Below, piece by piece: positions 1-8,132 of a DNA stretch of 41,695 bases (position 1 is the first letter of the stretch; each line of letters begins with the position of its first letter). This DNA comes from DASUPK01 sp963833375 (GTDB lineage: Bacteria > Actinomycetota > Thermoleophilia > Solirubrobacterales > 70-9). The stretch spans positions 1 through 41,695 of the forward strand of contig CAWHXR010000002.1 in the NCBI GenBank assembly GCA_963833375.1, in the 5' to 3' direction. The notes under the pieces are model-generated. The model ran no database searches. It had not been told where the DNA came from and worked only from the letters and a program-made list of their open reading frames with translations. The translations under genes and the position numbers were made by a program.

Positions 1-66
1 CACTAGACATGCATGGGCCCTGCTGACGGCCTCTAGGCTTGGCCTCCCGGCCGGGGCCGGGATCAA

Positions 67-1371
67 GTGAGCGTCAGCATCGTCATCCCCACAACCATGC
101 GGCGCCAGACCGTCGCCCCAGTGGTCGAGGCCGCCGTCACGGCCGTCTCCTCGATGGAGGGTGGCGAGGTCATCCTCGTCCCCAACGGCCGCGCCGAAGG
201 GCGGCGGGTGCTCGGGTTCAGGTCGCCGAGGCTGAGGGTCATCGAGTGCCCCGTGCCGAGGGCGTCCGCCGCTCGCAACGTGGGCATGCGCGAGGCCGCG
301 AACGACGTCGTTCTCTTCACGGACGACGATTGCCTGGTGGCCCCCGAGTGGCCCGAACGTCTCGCCGGGCGGCTGCGCGCGGGAGACGTCGCCGTCGCCA
401 CGCCCCTGGAGATGCGCCGCGACGGCCCGGTGACCGCGTTCCTCGATTACCAGCGGATCTTCCATCCGCGGCCGATCGACTCGTCGACCGTCGACTACGG
501 AATCGGGGCGAGCATCGGGATCCGGCGTGACCTCGTCGGCAGGTCGTTCGACGCTGATATGGGGCCTGGCGACGATGTCCAGTTCGGCCGTGGCCTCCGC
601 GATGCCGGAATCTCGACTGCCTACGTCACGGAAGCCCCTCCGCCCATCCACTTGTTGCCCGAGAGGCTGAAGTCGATCACCGCTCGCTTCGTCAGGTACG
701 GGACCAGCAACGCGGTCCTCTTCCTTCGCAAGGATCGCCCGGCCTTCTCGATCCCATACGCCACCTCCCTCTACTCGTCCCTCTGCCGCAACGAGGTCAC
801 GACGCCACGTCGCTTCGAGGAGATCACCGATCCGGACCTGAGGGAGCTGTTCGCCACCTACGAACTCATGCTGTTGGGCAGCTTTCTCATCGGCTATCTC
901 GGTGAGGCCGGGGAGATCCTCGGAAGGGAGATCATCCGCGCCGACCACGAAGCCCTGGCCACGGGCTGGCTCGAGATCGAGCGCCGGCTGGAGAAGGCCT
1001 TCGCTCGGGATCGAGATTGGCGGCGGCTCCCGATCGACTTCGGGCGCTGGTCCACACCACGCGAGGGAAGGCGGCCGGCGCTGGCCGGCGATGTCTCCGA
1101 GAATCTCGCGCGGAACGCCGGCCTGACCGAGGAGCCTCGGCCCGATCCCGAGCTCGACGGATGGGCGGATCAGATCGCCCGGCGGGCGGACGAGGTGTGG
1201 CTCAGCGCGAACGAGGTCTGGCGAGAGCTCCGGGAGAGTCGGTTGGCCGCGCAGGCCGAGCCGATCGCCTGGCGACTCCGTGAAGCCGGCGTCGCTTTCC
1301 GGGAGGGCGCCCAGATGATCGAGATCATCGCTCAGGGGCCGGTTGAGGTGGCCCTGGCGGCGAGCGGCTAG
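67..1371 (+). CDS. GT2-family glycosyltransferase with long C-terminal extension
   Basis: Predicted cytoplasmic inverting glycosyltransferase of 434 residues that would transfer a sugar from a nucleotide donor. The N-terminus starts straight into the first Rossmann-like strand (SIVIPTT, residues 4-10). The metal/donor-binding DDD lies at 86-88 in LFTDDDC, and an acceptor-side GDDVQFGRGLRDAG segment follows near residues 168-181. The GT-A core ends around residue 240. The remaining ~190 residues are charged, helical-looking and not recognised. GTG start chosen because it abuts the first strand. A TAGGCT hexamer at 34-39 lies 27 bases upstream. The stop overlaps the convergent dehydrogenase stop in CTAG. 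The acceptor and sugar cannot be told from the sequence. Confidence 0.85.
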   Translation: MSVSIVIPTTMRRQTVAPVVEAAVTAVSSMEGGEVILVPNGRAEGRRVLGFRSPRLRVIECPVPRASAARNVGMREAANDVVLFTDDDCLVAPEWPERLAGRLRAGDVAVATPLEMRRDGPVTAFLDYQRIFHPRPIDSSTVDYGIGASIGIRRDLVGRSFDADMGPGDDVQFGRGLRDAGISTAYVTEAPPPIHLLPERLKSITARFVRYGTSNAVLFLRKDRPAFSIPYATSLYSSLCRNEVTTPRRFEEITDPDLRELFATYELMLLGSFLIGYLGEAGEILGREIIRADHEALATGWLEIERRLEKAFARDRDWRRLPIDFGRWSTPREGRRPALAGDVSENLARNAGLTEEPRPDPELDGWADQIARRADEVWLSANEVWRELRESRLAAQAEPIAWRLREAGVAFREGAQMIEIIAQGPVEVALAASG

Positions 1372-2615
1372 AGCCGGACCAGGTTCGTCGCCTCGATCCC
1401 GCGGGTAACGCCCCGGAAGTCGAGCACGAGCGCGGACTCGTCCACCACCCGCTGATAGTCGAGCGTCGGATGGGCGGTGACGATGCAGACGAGGTCGGCC
1501 GCGGCGAGGGACTCATCCAGGTCCGCGGAGGTGAGGCCGAGATCGGGCAGCTCCGGCACGTGGGGGTCGTGGTAGGAGACCTCCGCGCCGAGGTCCGCCA
1601 GCTGCCTGATGATCTTGAGCGCCGGTGACTCGCGGATGTCGCCGACGCCGGCCTTGTAGGAGACGCCGAGCAGCAGCACCTTGGCGCCGTGGGTGGCCTT
1701 GCTCGCGTCGTTCAGCGCCCGCTCGATCCGGCGGACGCACCAGTGCGGCTGGGCCTGGTTGATCTTCCCGGCGAGCTCGATGAACTCGGGATAGAAGTCA
1801 AGCTCGCGAGCCTTGAAGGCCAGGTAGAACGGGTCGACCGGCAGGCAGTGGCCGCCCATGCCGGGGCCCGGGTCGAAGCGCATGAACCCGAACGGCTTGG
1901 AGGCGGCCGCGTCGACGACCTCCCAGACGTCGATCCCGAGCCGCTCGCAGAGCATCGCCAGCTCATTGACCAGGGCGATGTTGACCGAGCGGAAGATGTT
2001 CTCGAGCAGCTTGCTGAGCTCGGCGGCGTCGGGGCTGCTCACCTCGACGACCTGATCGCAGATCCGCGAGTAGAGCTCGACCGCGCGCATGGTGCAGGCC
2101 TCGGTCAGCCCGCCGACGACCTTCGGGGTGGTCCTGATCGTGAAATCGGTGCGGCCGGGGTCTATCCGCTCGGGCGAGAAGGCGAGGTGGAAGTCCCGGC
2201 CCGCGGCGAGGCCCGACTCCTCCAGGATCGGCCGCAGGCGCTCGCGAGTCGTGCCCGGGTATGTGGTCGACTCGAGCACGATCAGCTGGCCCTTCTGCAG
2301 CACCGCCGCCAGCGAGGTGGCGGCGTCGACCATGTAGCTCAGCTCCGGCTCGCGGGAGTTCGTCAGCGGTGTGGGGACGCAGATGATCACCGCGTCGCAG
2401 GAGCTCAGGTCGGGGTAGCGGCTGGTGACCGTGAGGCTGCCGTCCAGCGCGGCGAGCCTCTCGGACGTCACGTCCTCGATGTAGCTGCGGCCCTCGGCGA
2501 GGGCGTCGATCTTGCGCGGGTCGGCATCGAGCCCCACCACCGCATGCCCCTCCTCGGCGAAGGCCACGGCCAGCGGCAACCCGACGTATCCGAGCCCAAC
2601 CACTCCGACTCTCAT
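1368..2615 (-). CDS. wbpA: UDP-N-acetylglucosamine 6-dehydrogenase (WbpA-like nucleotide-sugar dehydrogenase)
   Basis: NAD-dependent oxidation of the C6 hydroxyl of a UDP-hexose to the carboxylate, giving a UDP-uronic acid. The 415-residue length is normal for the UDP-Glc/GDP-Man dehydrogenase family. The NAD-binding GLGYVG is at 7-12, the catalytic-site ELSKLLEN segment (Lys202, Asn206) is present, and the nucleophilic Cys257 lies in GGHCLPVDP. The stretch PFGFMRFDPGPGMGGHC followed by FIELAGKIN closely resembles WbpA (UDP-GlcNAc 6-dehydrogenase) rather than UDP-glucose dehydrogenase. That is a motif-level comparison from memory, so UDP-ManNAc dehydrogenase (WecC) remains possible. Homologues of the next four enzymes of the WbpA-E-D-B-I route lie at 15.3-19.3 kb, which supports the assignment. 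A TACACT hexamer ends 7 bases before the ATG. Confidence 0.88.
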   Translation of the reverse strand: MRVGVVGLGYVGLPLAVAFAEEGHAVVGLDADPRKIDALAEGRSYIEDVTSERLAALDGSLTVTSRYPDLSSCDAVIICVPTPLTNSREPELSYMVDAATSLAAVLQKGQLIVLESTTYPGTTRERLRPILEESGLAAGRDFHLAFSPERIDPGRTDFTIRTTPKVVGGLTEACTMRAVELYSRICDQVVEVSSPDAAELSKLLENIFRSVNIALVNELAMLCERLGIDVWEVVDAAASKPFGFMRFDPGPGMGGHCLPVDPFYLAFKARELDFYPEFIELAGKINQAQPHWCVRRIERALNDASKATHGAKVLLLGVSYKAGVGDIRESPALKIIRQLADLGAEVSYHDPHVPELPDLGLTSADLDESLAAADLVCIVTAHPTLDYQRVVDESALVLDFRGVTRGIEATNLVRL

Positions 2616-2622
2616 GGCCGCC

Positions 2623-2628
2623 AGTGTA
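2623..2628 (-). promoter_or_regulatory. -10-like TACACT, likely leaderless promoter of the WbpA-like gene
   Basis: On the minus strand TACACT fits TAnnnT and ends 7 bases before the ATG at 2615, so transcription would begin at or next to the start codon. No TTGACA-like -35 is evident. The identical hexamer precedes the WbpB-like gene. Confidence 0.55.
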
Positions 2629-2706
2629 GGGAGGCGCCAGGGCCCGCCGTGGTGGGGAGCGTGCGCCTGGGGCGGCCTGGAGGCAAGCGGCGCTAGGACG
2701 CAGGGA

Positions 2707-2733
2707 GGCCGAATGGTCTAGCGCCATTCGGCC
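2707..2733 (-). terminator. Perfect 10-bp stem-loop in the gap before wbpA
   Basis: Arms GGCCGAATGG (2707-2716) and CCATTCGGCC (2724-2733) pair perfectly around a 7-base loop. The hairpin lies downstream of the 809-residue membrane-protein gene and upstream of the wbpA promoter hexamer. No T-run follows, so it is either a terminator of the GC-rich actinobacterial type or simply an inverted repeat. Confidence 0.45.
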
Positions 2734-2782
2734 GACTGAGGACGACCCGCCGCGCAGCCCTCAGGCCGAATCCAGGCGTGCG

Positions 2783-2801
2783 GGCCCCGCCGCGGCGGGC
2801 C
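2783..2801 (-). terminator. GC-only hairpin immediately after the membrane-protein stop codon
   Basis: Directly past the TAA at 2803-2805 on the minus strand, CCCGC (2786-2790) and GCGGG (2795-2799) can pair around a 4-base loop. Two further G-C pairs form outside a one-base bulge. There is no U-tract. It may act with the 2707-2733 hairpin as a tandem terminator. Confidence 0.35.
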
Positions 2802-2802
2802 T

Positions 2803-5232
2803 TTACTTGCCGCTGGATGCCGTCTTGCCGCCGGGCTTGGCGCCGCTCTGGGAAGCGCTCGACCGCGACTTCGTATGCGTAAGCTGCTTGGCGCCGATCA
2901 GATGGTCGACGAAGAGACTGCACGCGGACGCGGTCGGCACGGTCACGAAGCCGTCGGGGTTGACCGCGGTCAGGTTGCCGACCACGGCCGGCGCGTCCAC
3001 GCCCATCAGGCTCTGGAACCAGTTGACGTCATCCGCCCTGACGCTGACCGTGATGGGCCCCCCGCGGCTGCTGACCGTGCCGACGGGCCAGTAGGGACCC
3101 TGGTCCGGGCGGTAGGGGATCGCGGCGTCGACGCCGGAGGGCAGGTGAACGTCGAGCCCCGGCGCCCGCACCTCGACCCCGGTCACCGGGCTGACGTACT
3201 GGAGGGAGAGCTCCCAGCGACCGGGCGGCAGCCTGATCTGCTGGCTGGCGGTCTCACCGGGCGCCAGCTGGTTGTCGATGTGGTCGCCCTCCAGCAGCAC
3301 CCCGTTGGCGTGCGCGGCCTTCCAGTAGAGGCGCTTGGCGATCACCGAGCGCGGCTGCCAGGTCAGGGCCACGCCGCCCTCGCGCCGGAACGGCGCCAGC
3401 TTCGACTTGTTGCAGCGGAAGACTCGCCCTGGCCGCGCCTCCTCATAGAGGATCGAGATCGGCGGAGTGGTCCCCGTCCGCCGCCAGAGCTCATACGACT
3501 GGGTCGAGTCGACCAGCGCCCAGCCCGGCGGGGCCTGACTCTGGTAGATCGCGCTGGTGGTGACGGCGTAGGGGAACTGGTTCAGCACACCCGCGGGCAC
3601 CGAGTCGAAGTCGATCGGCAGACGCTGGCTCTTGGTGACCGCCGACGGCACCCGGATCTCAGCGTTGAAGGCCGGGCTGTAGACCTCCGCGCTCCGCAGG
3701 CCGTAGTCGGCGAAACGGTCGCTGGTCAGCGAGAGGACCTTCTTCCCCGCGACCGTGTCCTGGAACTCGGCGAGCTCGTGCAGGCGATGGTCCGGCGCGA
3801 CCACGGTGTCGCGTAGCGCCAGGAACGACGAGTACGCCGCGAGCGCGATGAAGACCACGGCGAAGATCCTCTTCGCCCAGCCTCCGCCGGGCGCGAGCAG
3901 CGCGGTGACGACGAGCAGCATCACGACCGAGGCGGGGACGACCACCGACTTGGCCAAGACGTACAGGCCGCCGTTCTCCACGAGCTTCGTGCCGAGGTAC
4001 ACCGCGATCCCCGAGACCACGGCGGCCGGCACGGCGAAGTCGCGCCGGCCGATCCACCAGACGAAGCCGACGGCGAGCCCGGCCAGTCCGATCGCGCCGA
4101 AGATCCAGAAGTGAGAGAGGTCGTGCGTGCCCAGCAGCCAGCTGCCGCTCGGCCAGATACCGAGCGTCTCGAGCGGAGAGACGACGTAACGGAGCTTGCT
4201 GTTGGTGTCGAGCACGTTGCCGACCGAGCCCGAGCTGACGAAGTCGATGACCCGCGGGAGCTGCGAGAGCCCGACGATCACCAGCACGGCCAGCGCCGGG
4301 ATCAGGATCGGCGCGGCGCGCCGGGCGACCGCCGAGACTGCGGCCGTGCCTCCCTCCGCCCGGATGCGGAGGAGCTGCGCCACGATCCAGAGCCCCGCGG
4401 TGATCGCGAGCCAGCCGACCCCGGGGAAGCTGTAGACCGGGACCATCGCCGCCGTGATCAGCGCCAGGCCGATCAGGATGGCTATTCGCCCGTCGGGATT
4501 GCGCTCGATCTCGCGCAGGCCGAGCGCGAAGGCGACCAGGAACATCCCGGCGATCAGCTCCTTGAAGCCGGCGATGCCGAGCACGGACGCCGACAGGTAG
4601 GCGACGGCGACGAGCAGGGCCGCCAGCAGCCGCCGGCCCCCGGGGAGCTGCTCCCTCAGTCCGGCGAGCGAGGTGATCCCGGTGAGCACCGGGATCGCCA
4701 CCAGGAGTCCCAGCCAGCCGTAGAGCGGCTGGGTGCCGAGCAAGCTGACGACGGTGCCGACCAGGCTGTGCGGCCCGAGCGGGTATCCGTTGACGACGCT
4801 CTGCGGCTTCGGCCTGCTCGGGTCCACCAGGTAGTCGACATCCACCAGGTGCATGGCCATGTCGTTGTTGAGGCCGACCCCCGGGATGCCGATGTGCCCG
4901 CTGGCGATGAACGGCAGCGAGGCGAGCAGGCCGGAGAGCAGGGCGACGGGAATGGCGATGCCGACCGCCGGCCCGAGGGCCGACTCGGAGCGAACCAGCA
5001 GGACCACGACGGACGCGACGAGCAGGATCGCGCAGGCGACGATGGAGGTCGCCTGGTCGCCCGGCAGGCGGATCGCGATGGAGCAGACCAGGATCAGCGT
5101 GGCGAGGCCGACCGCGCCCTCGAGGAAGGAGGCCTGCCGGCGGCCGAGCACGAGGAGGACGGCTCGCCCGACCAGCAGGGACGCGAGCAGGATTATCCCT
5201 GCAGACAGGTAGGTTCCGGCGAAGGCGCCCAC
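2803..5232 (-). CDS. Large polytopic membrane protein, GT-C-like glycosyltransferase candidate
   Basis: An 809-residue protein with about a dozen hydrophobic segments over residues ~8-470, then a ~340-residue soluble, probably extracytoplasmic C-terminal region. That region includes a beta-rich stretch (~600-740) and a Lys/Ser-rich tail. A conserved-looking acidic loop NNDMAMHL at 122-129, after the third or fourth membrane segment, resembles the first-loop acidic motif of polyprenyl-phosphate-sugar-dependent GT-C enzymes such as actinobacterial arabinosyl/mannosyl transferases. That likeness is inference; no family is firmly recognised. It could also be the missing polymerase (Wzy). GTG start chosen because TATGCT ends 11 bases upstream and the first membrane helix follows at once. 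Confidence 0.72.
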   Translation of the reverse strand: MGAFAGTYLSAGIILLASLLVGRAVLLVLGRRQASFLEGAVGLATLILVCSIAIRLPGDQATSIVACAILLVASVVVLLVRSESALGPAVGIAIPVALLSGLLASLPFIASGHIGIPGVGLNNDMAMHLVDVDYLVDPSRPKPQSVVNGYPLGPHSLVGTVVSLLGTQPLYGWLGLLVAIPVLTGITSLAGLREQLPGGRRLLAALLVAVAYLSASVLGIAGFKELIAGMFLVAFALGLREIERNPDGRIAILIGLALITAAMVPVYSFPGVGWLAITAGLWIVAQLLRIRAEGGTAAVSAVARRAAPILIPALAVLVIVGLSQLPRVIDFVSSGSVGNVLDTNSKLRYVVSPLETLGIWPSGSWLLGTHDLSHFWIFGAIGLAGLAVGFVWWIGRRDFAVPAAVVSGIAVYLGTKLVENGGLYVLAKSVVVPASVVMLLVVTALLAPGGGWAKRIFAVVFIALAAYSSFLALRDTVVAPDHRLHELAEFQDTVAGKKVLSLTSDRFADYGLRSAEVYSPAFNAEIRVPSAVTKSQRLPIDFDSVPAGVLNQFPYAVTTSAIYQSQAPPGWALVDSTQSYELWRRTGTTPPISILYEEARPGRVFRCNKSKLAPFRREGGVALTWQPRSVIAKRLYWKAAHANGVLLEGDHIDNQLAPGETASQQIRLPPGRWELSLQYVSPVTGVEVRAPGLDVHLPSGVDAAIPYRPDQGPYWPVGTVSSRGGPITVSVRADDVNWFQSLMGVDAPAVVGNLTAVNPDGFVTVPTASACSLFVDHLIGAKQLTHTKSRSSASQSGAKPGGKTASSGK

Positions 5233-5243
5233 GGAGGGCGGAC

Positions 5244-5249
5244 AGCATA
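5244..5249 (-). promoter_or_regulatory. -10-like TATGCT before the large membrane-protein gene
   Basis: TAnnnT hexamer on the minus strand ending 11 bases before the GTG at 5232, which would give a leader of only a few bases. It supports the GTG start. No clear -35. Confidence 0.45.
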
Positions 5250-5291
5250 TGGAGTCAGGCCGAAAGCGGGGCTAAGCGACCCCGGTCGCGA

Positions 5292-6305
5292 CTAGTGGCC
5301 GATGCGATCGCGCTCGGATTCGCCGCGCTCGCGCCCCAGCGTCAGGAACTGATCGAGCGGATAGCCCCAGCGCAGGCCGCGCAGGACCTCCCCGTCGGAC
5401 CGGCCCCGCACGGAGGCGATCTGTGCGCGGCGCTCGGCGATCTCCGCCCGGTGCTCCCGCACCCAGCGGTAGCTGTCGCGCTTCGCCCTCATGAACTTCC
5501 GCCCCCGGAGCAGGCAGTAGGCCCACATCATCAACTCGCTGAGCGCGAGCAGGGGCGCGAGCGCCAGGCGCGTGCGGCGGCCGAGGTCCGAGAGCAGCAT
5601 CTTCCAGCGGTTCCGCTCGAGCAGGAACAGCTTCTGGGGGAACATCGTCAGGTGGTAGTCGTGGGTCACCGTCGAGGCCGGCACGCACCAGATCTCGGCC
5701 CCGGCGATCCGCAGGAGCCAGGAGAGCTCGACGTCCTCGAAGTAGAGAAAGCCCGTCTCGTCCCAGCCGCCCAGCCGCTCGAGCAGCTCGCGGCGGATCA
5801 GGAAGGCGGCGCCGTGCAGGCCGCTCACCTGGAAGGGCCCGTCGCCGGCCCGCTCGCGCGGCTTGCCGAGCCAACGGTTGAAGCCGAGGCCGGTGACGTT
5901 GAGGTTCTGCCCGGCCGCGTTGATCAGGCCCGGATCGGACTCGAGCAGGATCAGAGGGCAGGCCACGCCCGCCTCCGGCGTCGCCTCCAGGAACGAGACC
6001 AGCGGATCGAGCCATCCCGGGATCACCACCAGGTCCATGTTGAGCACGGCCACATATCTGCCCCGGGCCTCCGGCAGCGCAAAGTTGACCGCGCCCGCAT
6101 AGCCGCGGTTGGTCGGCGAGCGCAGCACCCTGATCGAATCGTGCTCCGCCGCGATCGAGTCGGCGATCGCCGCGCTGTCGTCGGAGGAGGCATTGTCGAC
6201 GACGAGGATCTCGGTGTCCATCTCCCCGGTCCCGTCGAGCAGTGCACGCAGGCAGCCCTCGAGCCGGTCGGCGCCGTTGTAGTTGACGACTACGACCGAG
6301 ACCAG
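5292..6305 (-). CDS. GT2-family glycosyltransferase (rhamnosyltransferase-like), start codon non-canonical
   Basis: Predicted GT2 transferase of about 337 residues. The first strand VSVVVVNYNG, the LVVDNASSDDS motif, NMD at 89-91 in place of a DxD, and the YFEDVELSWLLR acceptor/catalytic segment near 178-189 are all typical of GT2 enzymes annotated as rhamnosyltransferases. A hydrophobic stretch lies near residues 240-260. No ATG, GTG or TTG exists in frame near the expected N-terminus. The first usable codon is CTG at 6303-6305, and a GTC sits at 6309-6311 where a GTG would be expected. A GAGGAGGG Shine-Dalgarno sequence precedes it. The gene overlaps the upstream GT2 by 16 bases, so translation is probably coupled. 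The next in-frame ATG would delete the essential first strand. Confidence 0.85.
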   Translation of the reverse strand: MVSVVVVNYNGADRLEGCLRALLDGTGEMDTEILVVDNASSDDSAAIADSIAAEHDSIRVLRSPTNRGYAGAVNFALPEARGRYVAVLNMDLVVIPGWLDPLVSFLEATPEAGVACPLILLESDPGLINAAGQNLNVTGLGFNRWLGKPRERAGDGPFQVSGLHGAAFLIRRELLERLGGWDETGFLYFEDVELSWLLRIAGAEIWCVPASTVTHDYHLTMFPQKLFLLERNRWKMLLSDLGRRTRLALAPLLALSELMMWAYCLLRGRKFMRAKRDSYRWVREHRAEIAERRAQIASVRGRSDGEVLRGLRWGYPLDQFLTLGRERGESERDRIGH

Positions 6306-7495
6306 TTGGACGTGCCCTCCTCGGCCAGCCGGCTGATCCGGCCGCTGAAGATCGAGATGAAGAGCGCGGCGGAGAGCATCTGGAGGCCAAGGACCAGGAA
6401 GCTGGTGGAGAGGACCAGGGCGCGGGTATCGGTGAAGACGTTGTTGCCGGCCCACTGGATCGTCAGCTGGACGAGCTTGGCGAAGGAGCCAACCATCAGC
6501 AGCACCCCCAGGCCCGCGAAGACGAGCCGGAAGCGCACCGAGATCACCCGGAGCAGCCACCAGGGCGGCTCCTTGCCGGCCTCGACCCCGTAGAGGGCCG
6601 CCGCGACTCCGAAGATCGTCAGCTGGAAGGCGGCGAGCACGCCGAGCGCGGCGACGATGAAGCTGTGGATGTTCAGCCCGAGGTACGACGTGACCACCGG
6701 GCCGTTGCTGAGCAGGATCGCTCCGGTGATCGAGACCGCCATCAGGATCAGGCCCGGGACGATGAAGGTGACGGTCGGGTTGTAGATCAGCAGCAGCACG
6801 ATCACCCGGCCGAGGATCCGCAACCCGTCCTTCCACGGGCTGAGCTTCTTCTCGCCCACCCGCGGCAGATAGGAGATCGGGATCTCCGCCTCGCGCAGGC
6901 CGCGTGCCTTCGCCTTGATCCCGATCTCGGTTTCGATGTCGAAGCCGCGCGCCTCGGTGCCGAGCCGGACCGCCTCGGAGCGGCGGATCGCGTACAGACC
7001 CGTGAGGTGGTCGGTGCCCTCGAGGCCGTGGCTGATCGCGAGCAGCTTGTTGAACAGCCAGTTCCCGAGGCGGTTGACAACCGGCATGCTCTCGGTGTCC
7101 GACTCCCGGATGCCCCGGACGAGGTCGTTCTCCTCGAGCAGGTCGACCATCTCCTTGATCGCCGGCACCGGATAGGTGGCGTCGGCGTCCATGATCACCA
7201 CGTTCTCCCCCTGGGCCTCCGCGATCCCGGTCCGGATCGCGACTCCCTTGCCCCGGTTGGCGGAGTGCTGCACCAGTCGGACCGGGTAGCGCTCGGCGAC
7301 GTCCGCGGTGTCATCGGTGGAGCCGTCGTCCACCACCAGGACCTCGTAGGTCTGGTCGAGGTACTCCCCGAGCTCGGTCAGGACATGGGGGAGCGCGGCG
7401 CCCTCGTTGTACGCCGGCAGCACCACGGTCGTGCGGACGCGGTCGGCGCTCGCCGTGCTCTCGTCCCCCGTCCTCTTTGAAGTCGTAACAGCCAT
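6290..7495 (-). CDS. Membrane-anchored GT2 glycosyltransferase (polyprenyl-phosphate/DPM1-like)
   Basis: 401 residues. The GT2 catalytic domain covers roughly residues 20-230: VVLPAYNEG at 24-32, VVDDGSTDDT, and the DAD metal motif at 103-105 in IMDADATYP. It is followed by four or five hydrophobic segments from ~235 to ~385. DPM1/GtrB-like enzymes of this layout use a polyprenyl-phosphate acceptor or hold the enzyme at the membrane; here the acceptor is inferred only. First gene of a two-gene operon with the GT2 that overlaps its 3' end. TATCCT at 7525-7530 lies 29 bases upstream and AAAGGGG (7505-7511) is a good Shine-Dalgarno sequence, so unlike most units in the window this one has a short leader. 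Confidence 0.88.
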   Translation of the reverse strand: MAVTTSKRTGDESTASADRVRTTVVLPAYNEGAALPHVLTELGEYLDQTYEVLVVDDGSTDDTADVAERYPVRLVQHSANRGKGVAIRTGIAEAQGENVVIMDADATYPVPAIKEMVDLLEENDLVRGIRESDTESMPVVNRLGNWLFNKLLAISHGLEGTDHLTGLYAIRRSEAVRLGTEARGFDIETEIGIKAKARGLREAEIPISYLPRVGEKKLSPWKDGLRILGRVIVLLLIYNPTVTFIVPGLILMAVSITGAILLSNGPVVTSYLGLNIHSFIVAALGVLAAFQLTIFGVAAALYGVEAGKEPPWWLLRVISVRFRLVFAGLGVLLMVGSFAKLVQLTIQWAGNNVFTDTRALVLSTSFLVLGLQMLSAALFISIFSGRISRLAEEGTSNWSRS

Positions 7496-7524
7496 CTGGG
7501 TGCGCCCCTTTCCGGGCCCCGAGA

Positions 7525-7530
7525 AGGATA
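7525..7530 (-). promoter_or_regulatory. -10-like TATCCT with short SD-bearing leader
   Basis: TAnnnT hexamer 29 bases before the ATG at 7495. Transcription starting ~7 bases downstream would leave a leader of about 22 bases carrying AAAGGGG at 7505-7511, spaced 9 bases from the ATG. Confidence 0.35.
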
Positions 7531-7559
7531 GGAGCGTGGGGGCGAGGAGGTGGTTGGCC

Positions 7560-8093
7560 TCAGCCCGGCTGGCCGTGGCCCGCCTGGCGCGCCTTGACGA
7601 TCTCCTCGCGCTCGGCGAGGCGGTTGCGCCTGCGCGTCTCCGCCTCGCGCTGGCGGCGCTCCTCGACCGGCCCCTCCACCTCGAGCGGCGGCACGGGCAC
7701 CGGCTCCCCCTTCTCGTCCACCGCGACCATGGTCAGGTAGGCGGTGCCGGTCGCGCGGATCTCCCCAGTGACGGCGTTCTCCGCCTCGACGCGCACGCCG
7801 ACCTCCATCGAGGTCTTCCAGACAGCGTTGACGCTGGCGCAGCAGCGGAGCAGCTCGCCCACGTAGACGGGCTCGAGGAAGGTCATCCGGTCCATCCCGG
7901 CGGTGACGACGCGAGAGCCCGAGTGCCGGATCGCAGCGATCCCAGCCGCCTCGTCGCACATCCGCATGACGACGCCGCCGTGCACGAAGCCGGCGGAGTT
8001 CGCGTCCTGGATGCTCATCCAGCGGATCAGCTCCGAGCGGGAGCCGGCGACGGTTCGCGGCCCCGTGCGCGTGGGTTGCTTCGCCTCCGCCAT
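7560..8093 (-). CDS. Acyl-CoA thioesterase, hotdog fold (YciA/BACH-like)
   Basis: Hydrolyses fatty acyl-CoA to free acid and CoA in the cytoplasm. 177 residues. The single hotdog domain spans about residues 18-135, with the family catalytic signature DANSAGFVHGGVVMRMCDEAA (Asp30, His38-Gly-Gly) and the second-strand segment AVWKTSMEVGVRVEAENAVTGE. A charged, Arg/Glu-rich helical tail (~135-177) extends past the core. It looks like a housekeeping gene, with no obvious link to the glycan genes around it. It has its own promoter-like TAGGAT and diverges from a GT2 across only 39 bases. Confidence 0.9.
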   Translation of the reverse strand: MAEAKQPTRTGPRTVAGSRSELIRWMSIQDANSAGFVHGGVVMRMCDEAAGIAAIRHSGSRVVTAGMDRMTFLEPVYVGELLRCCASVNAVWKTSMEVGVRVEAENAVTGEIRATGTAYLTMVAVDEKGEPVPVPPLEVEGPVEERRQREAETRRRNRLAEREEIVKARQAGHGQPG

Positions 8094-8101
8094 CGAGGGC
8101 G

Positions 8102-8107
8102 ATCCTA
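8102..8107 (-). promoter_or_regulatory. -10-like TAGGAT, leaderless promoter of the thioesterase
   Basis: TAGGAT on the minus strand ends 8 bases before the ATG at 8093. It lies back to back with the plus-strand TACCCT at 8116-8121. Confidence 0.55.
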
Positions 8108-8115
8108 GTCGCAGC

Positions 8116-8121
8116 TACCCT
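8116..8121 (+). promoter_or_regulatory. -10-like TACCCT, promoter of the divergent GT2
   Basis: TACCCT ends 11 bases before the ATG at 8133, giving a leader of only a few bases. The same hexamer in the same setting recurs at 15276 and 36398. Confidence 0.5.
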
Positions 8122-8132
8122 GCGCCCCGGCC

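Noticed and set aside
1689..2696. 335-codon plus-strand frame opposite the WbpA-like gene
   Set aside because: Antisense shadow with Asp/Arg/Gly-rich text and no motif.
2803..5232. Calling the 809-residue membrane protein Wzy
   Set aside because: Its acidic NNDMAMH loop and large C-terminal extracytoplasmic domain fit GT-C-type enzymes better; no Wzy-specific feature could be pointed out.
5292..6836. Longer GT2 protein starting at 6836
   Set aside because: The N-terminal extension is an out-of-frame reading of the upstream GT2 gene and carries no recognisable sequence.
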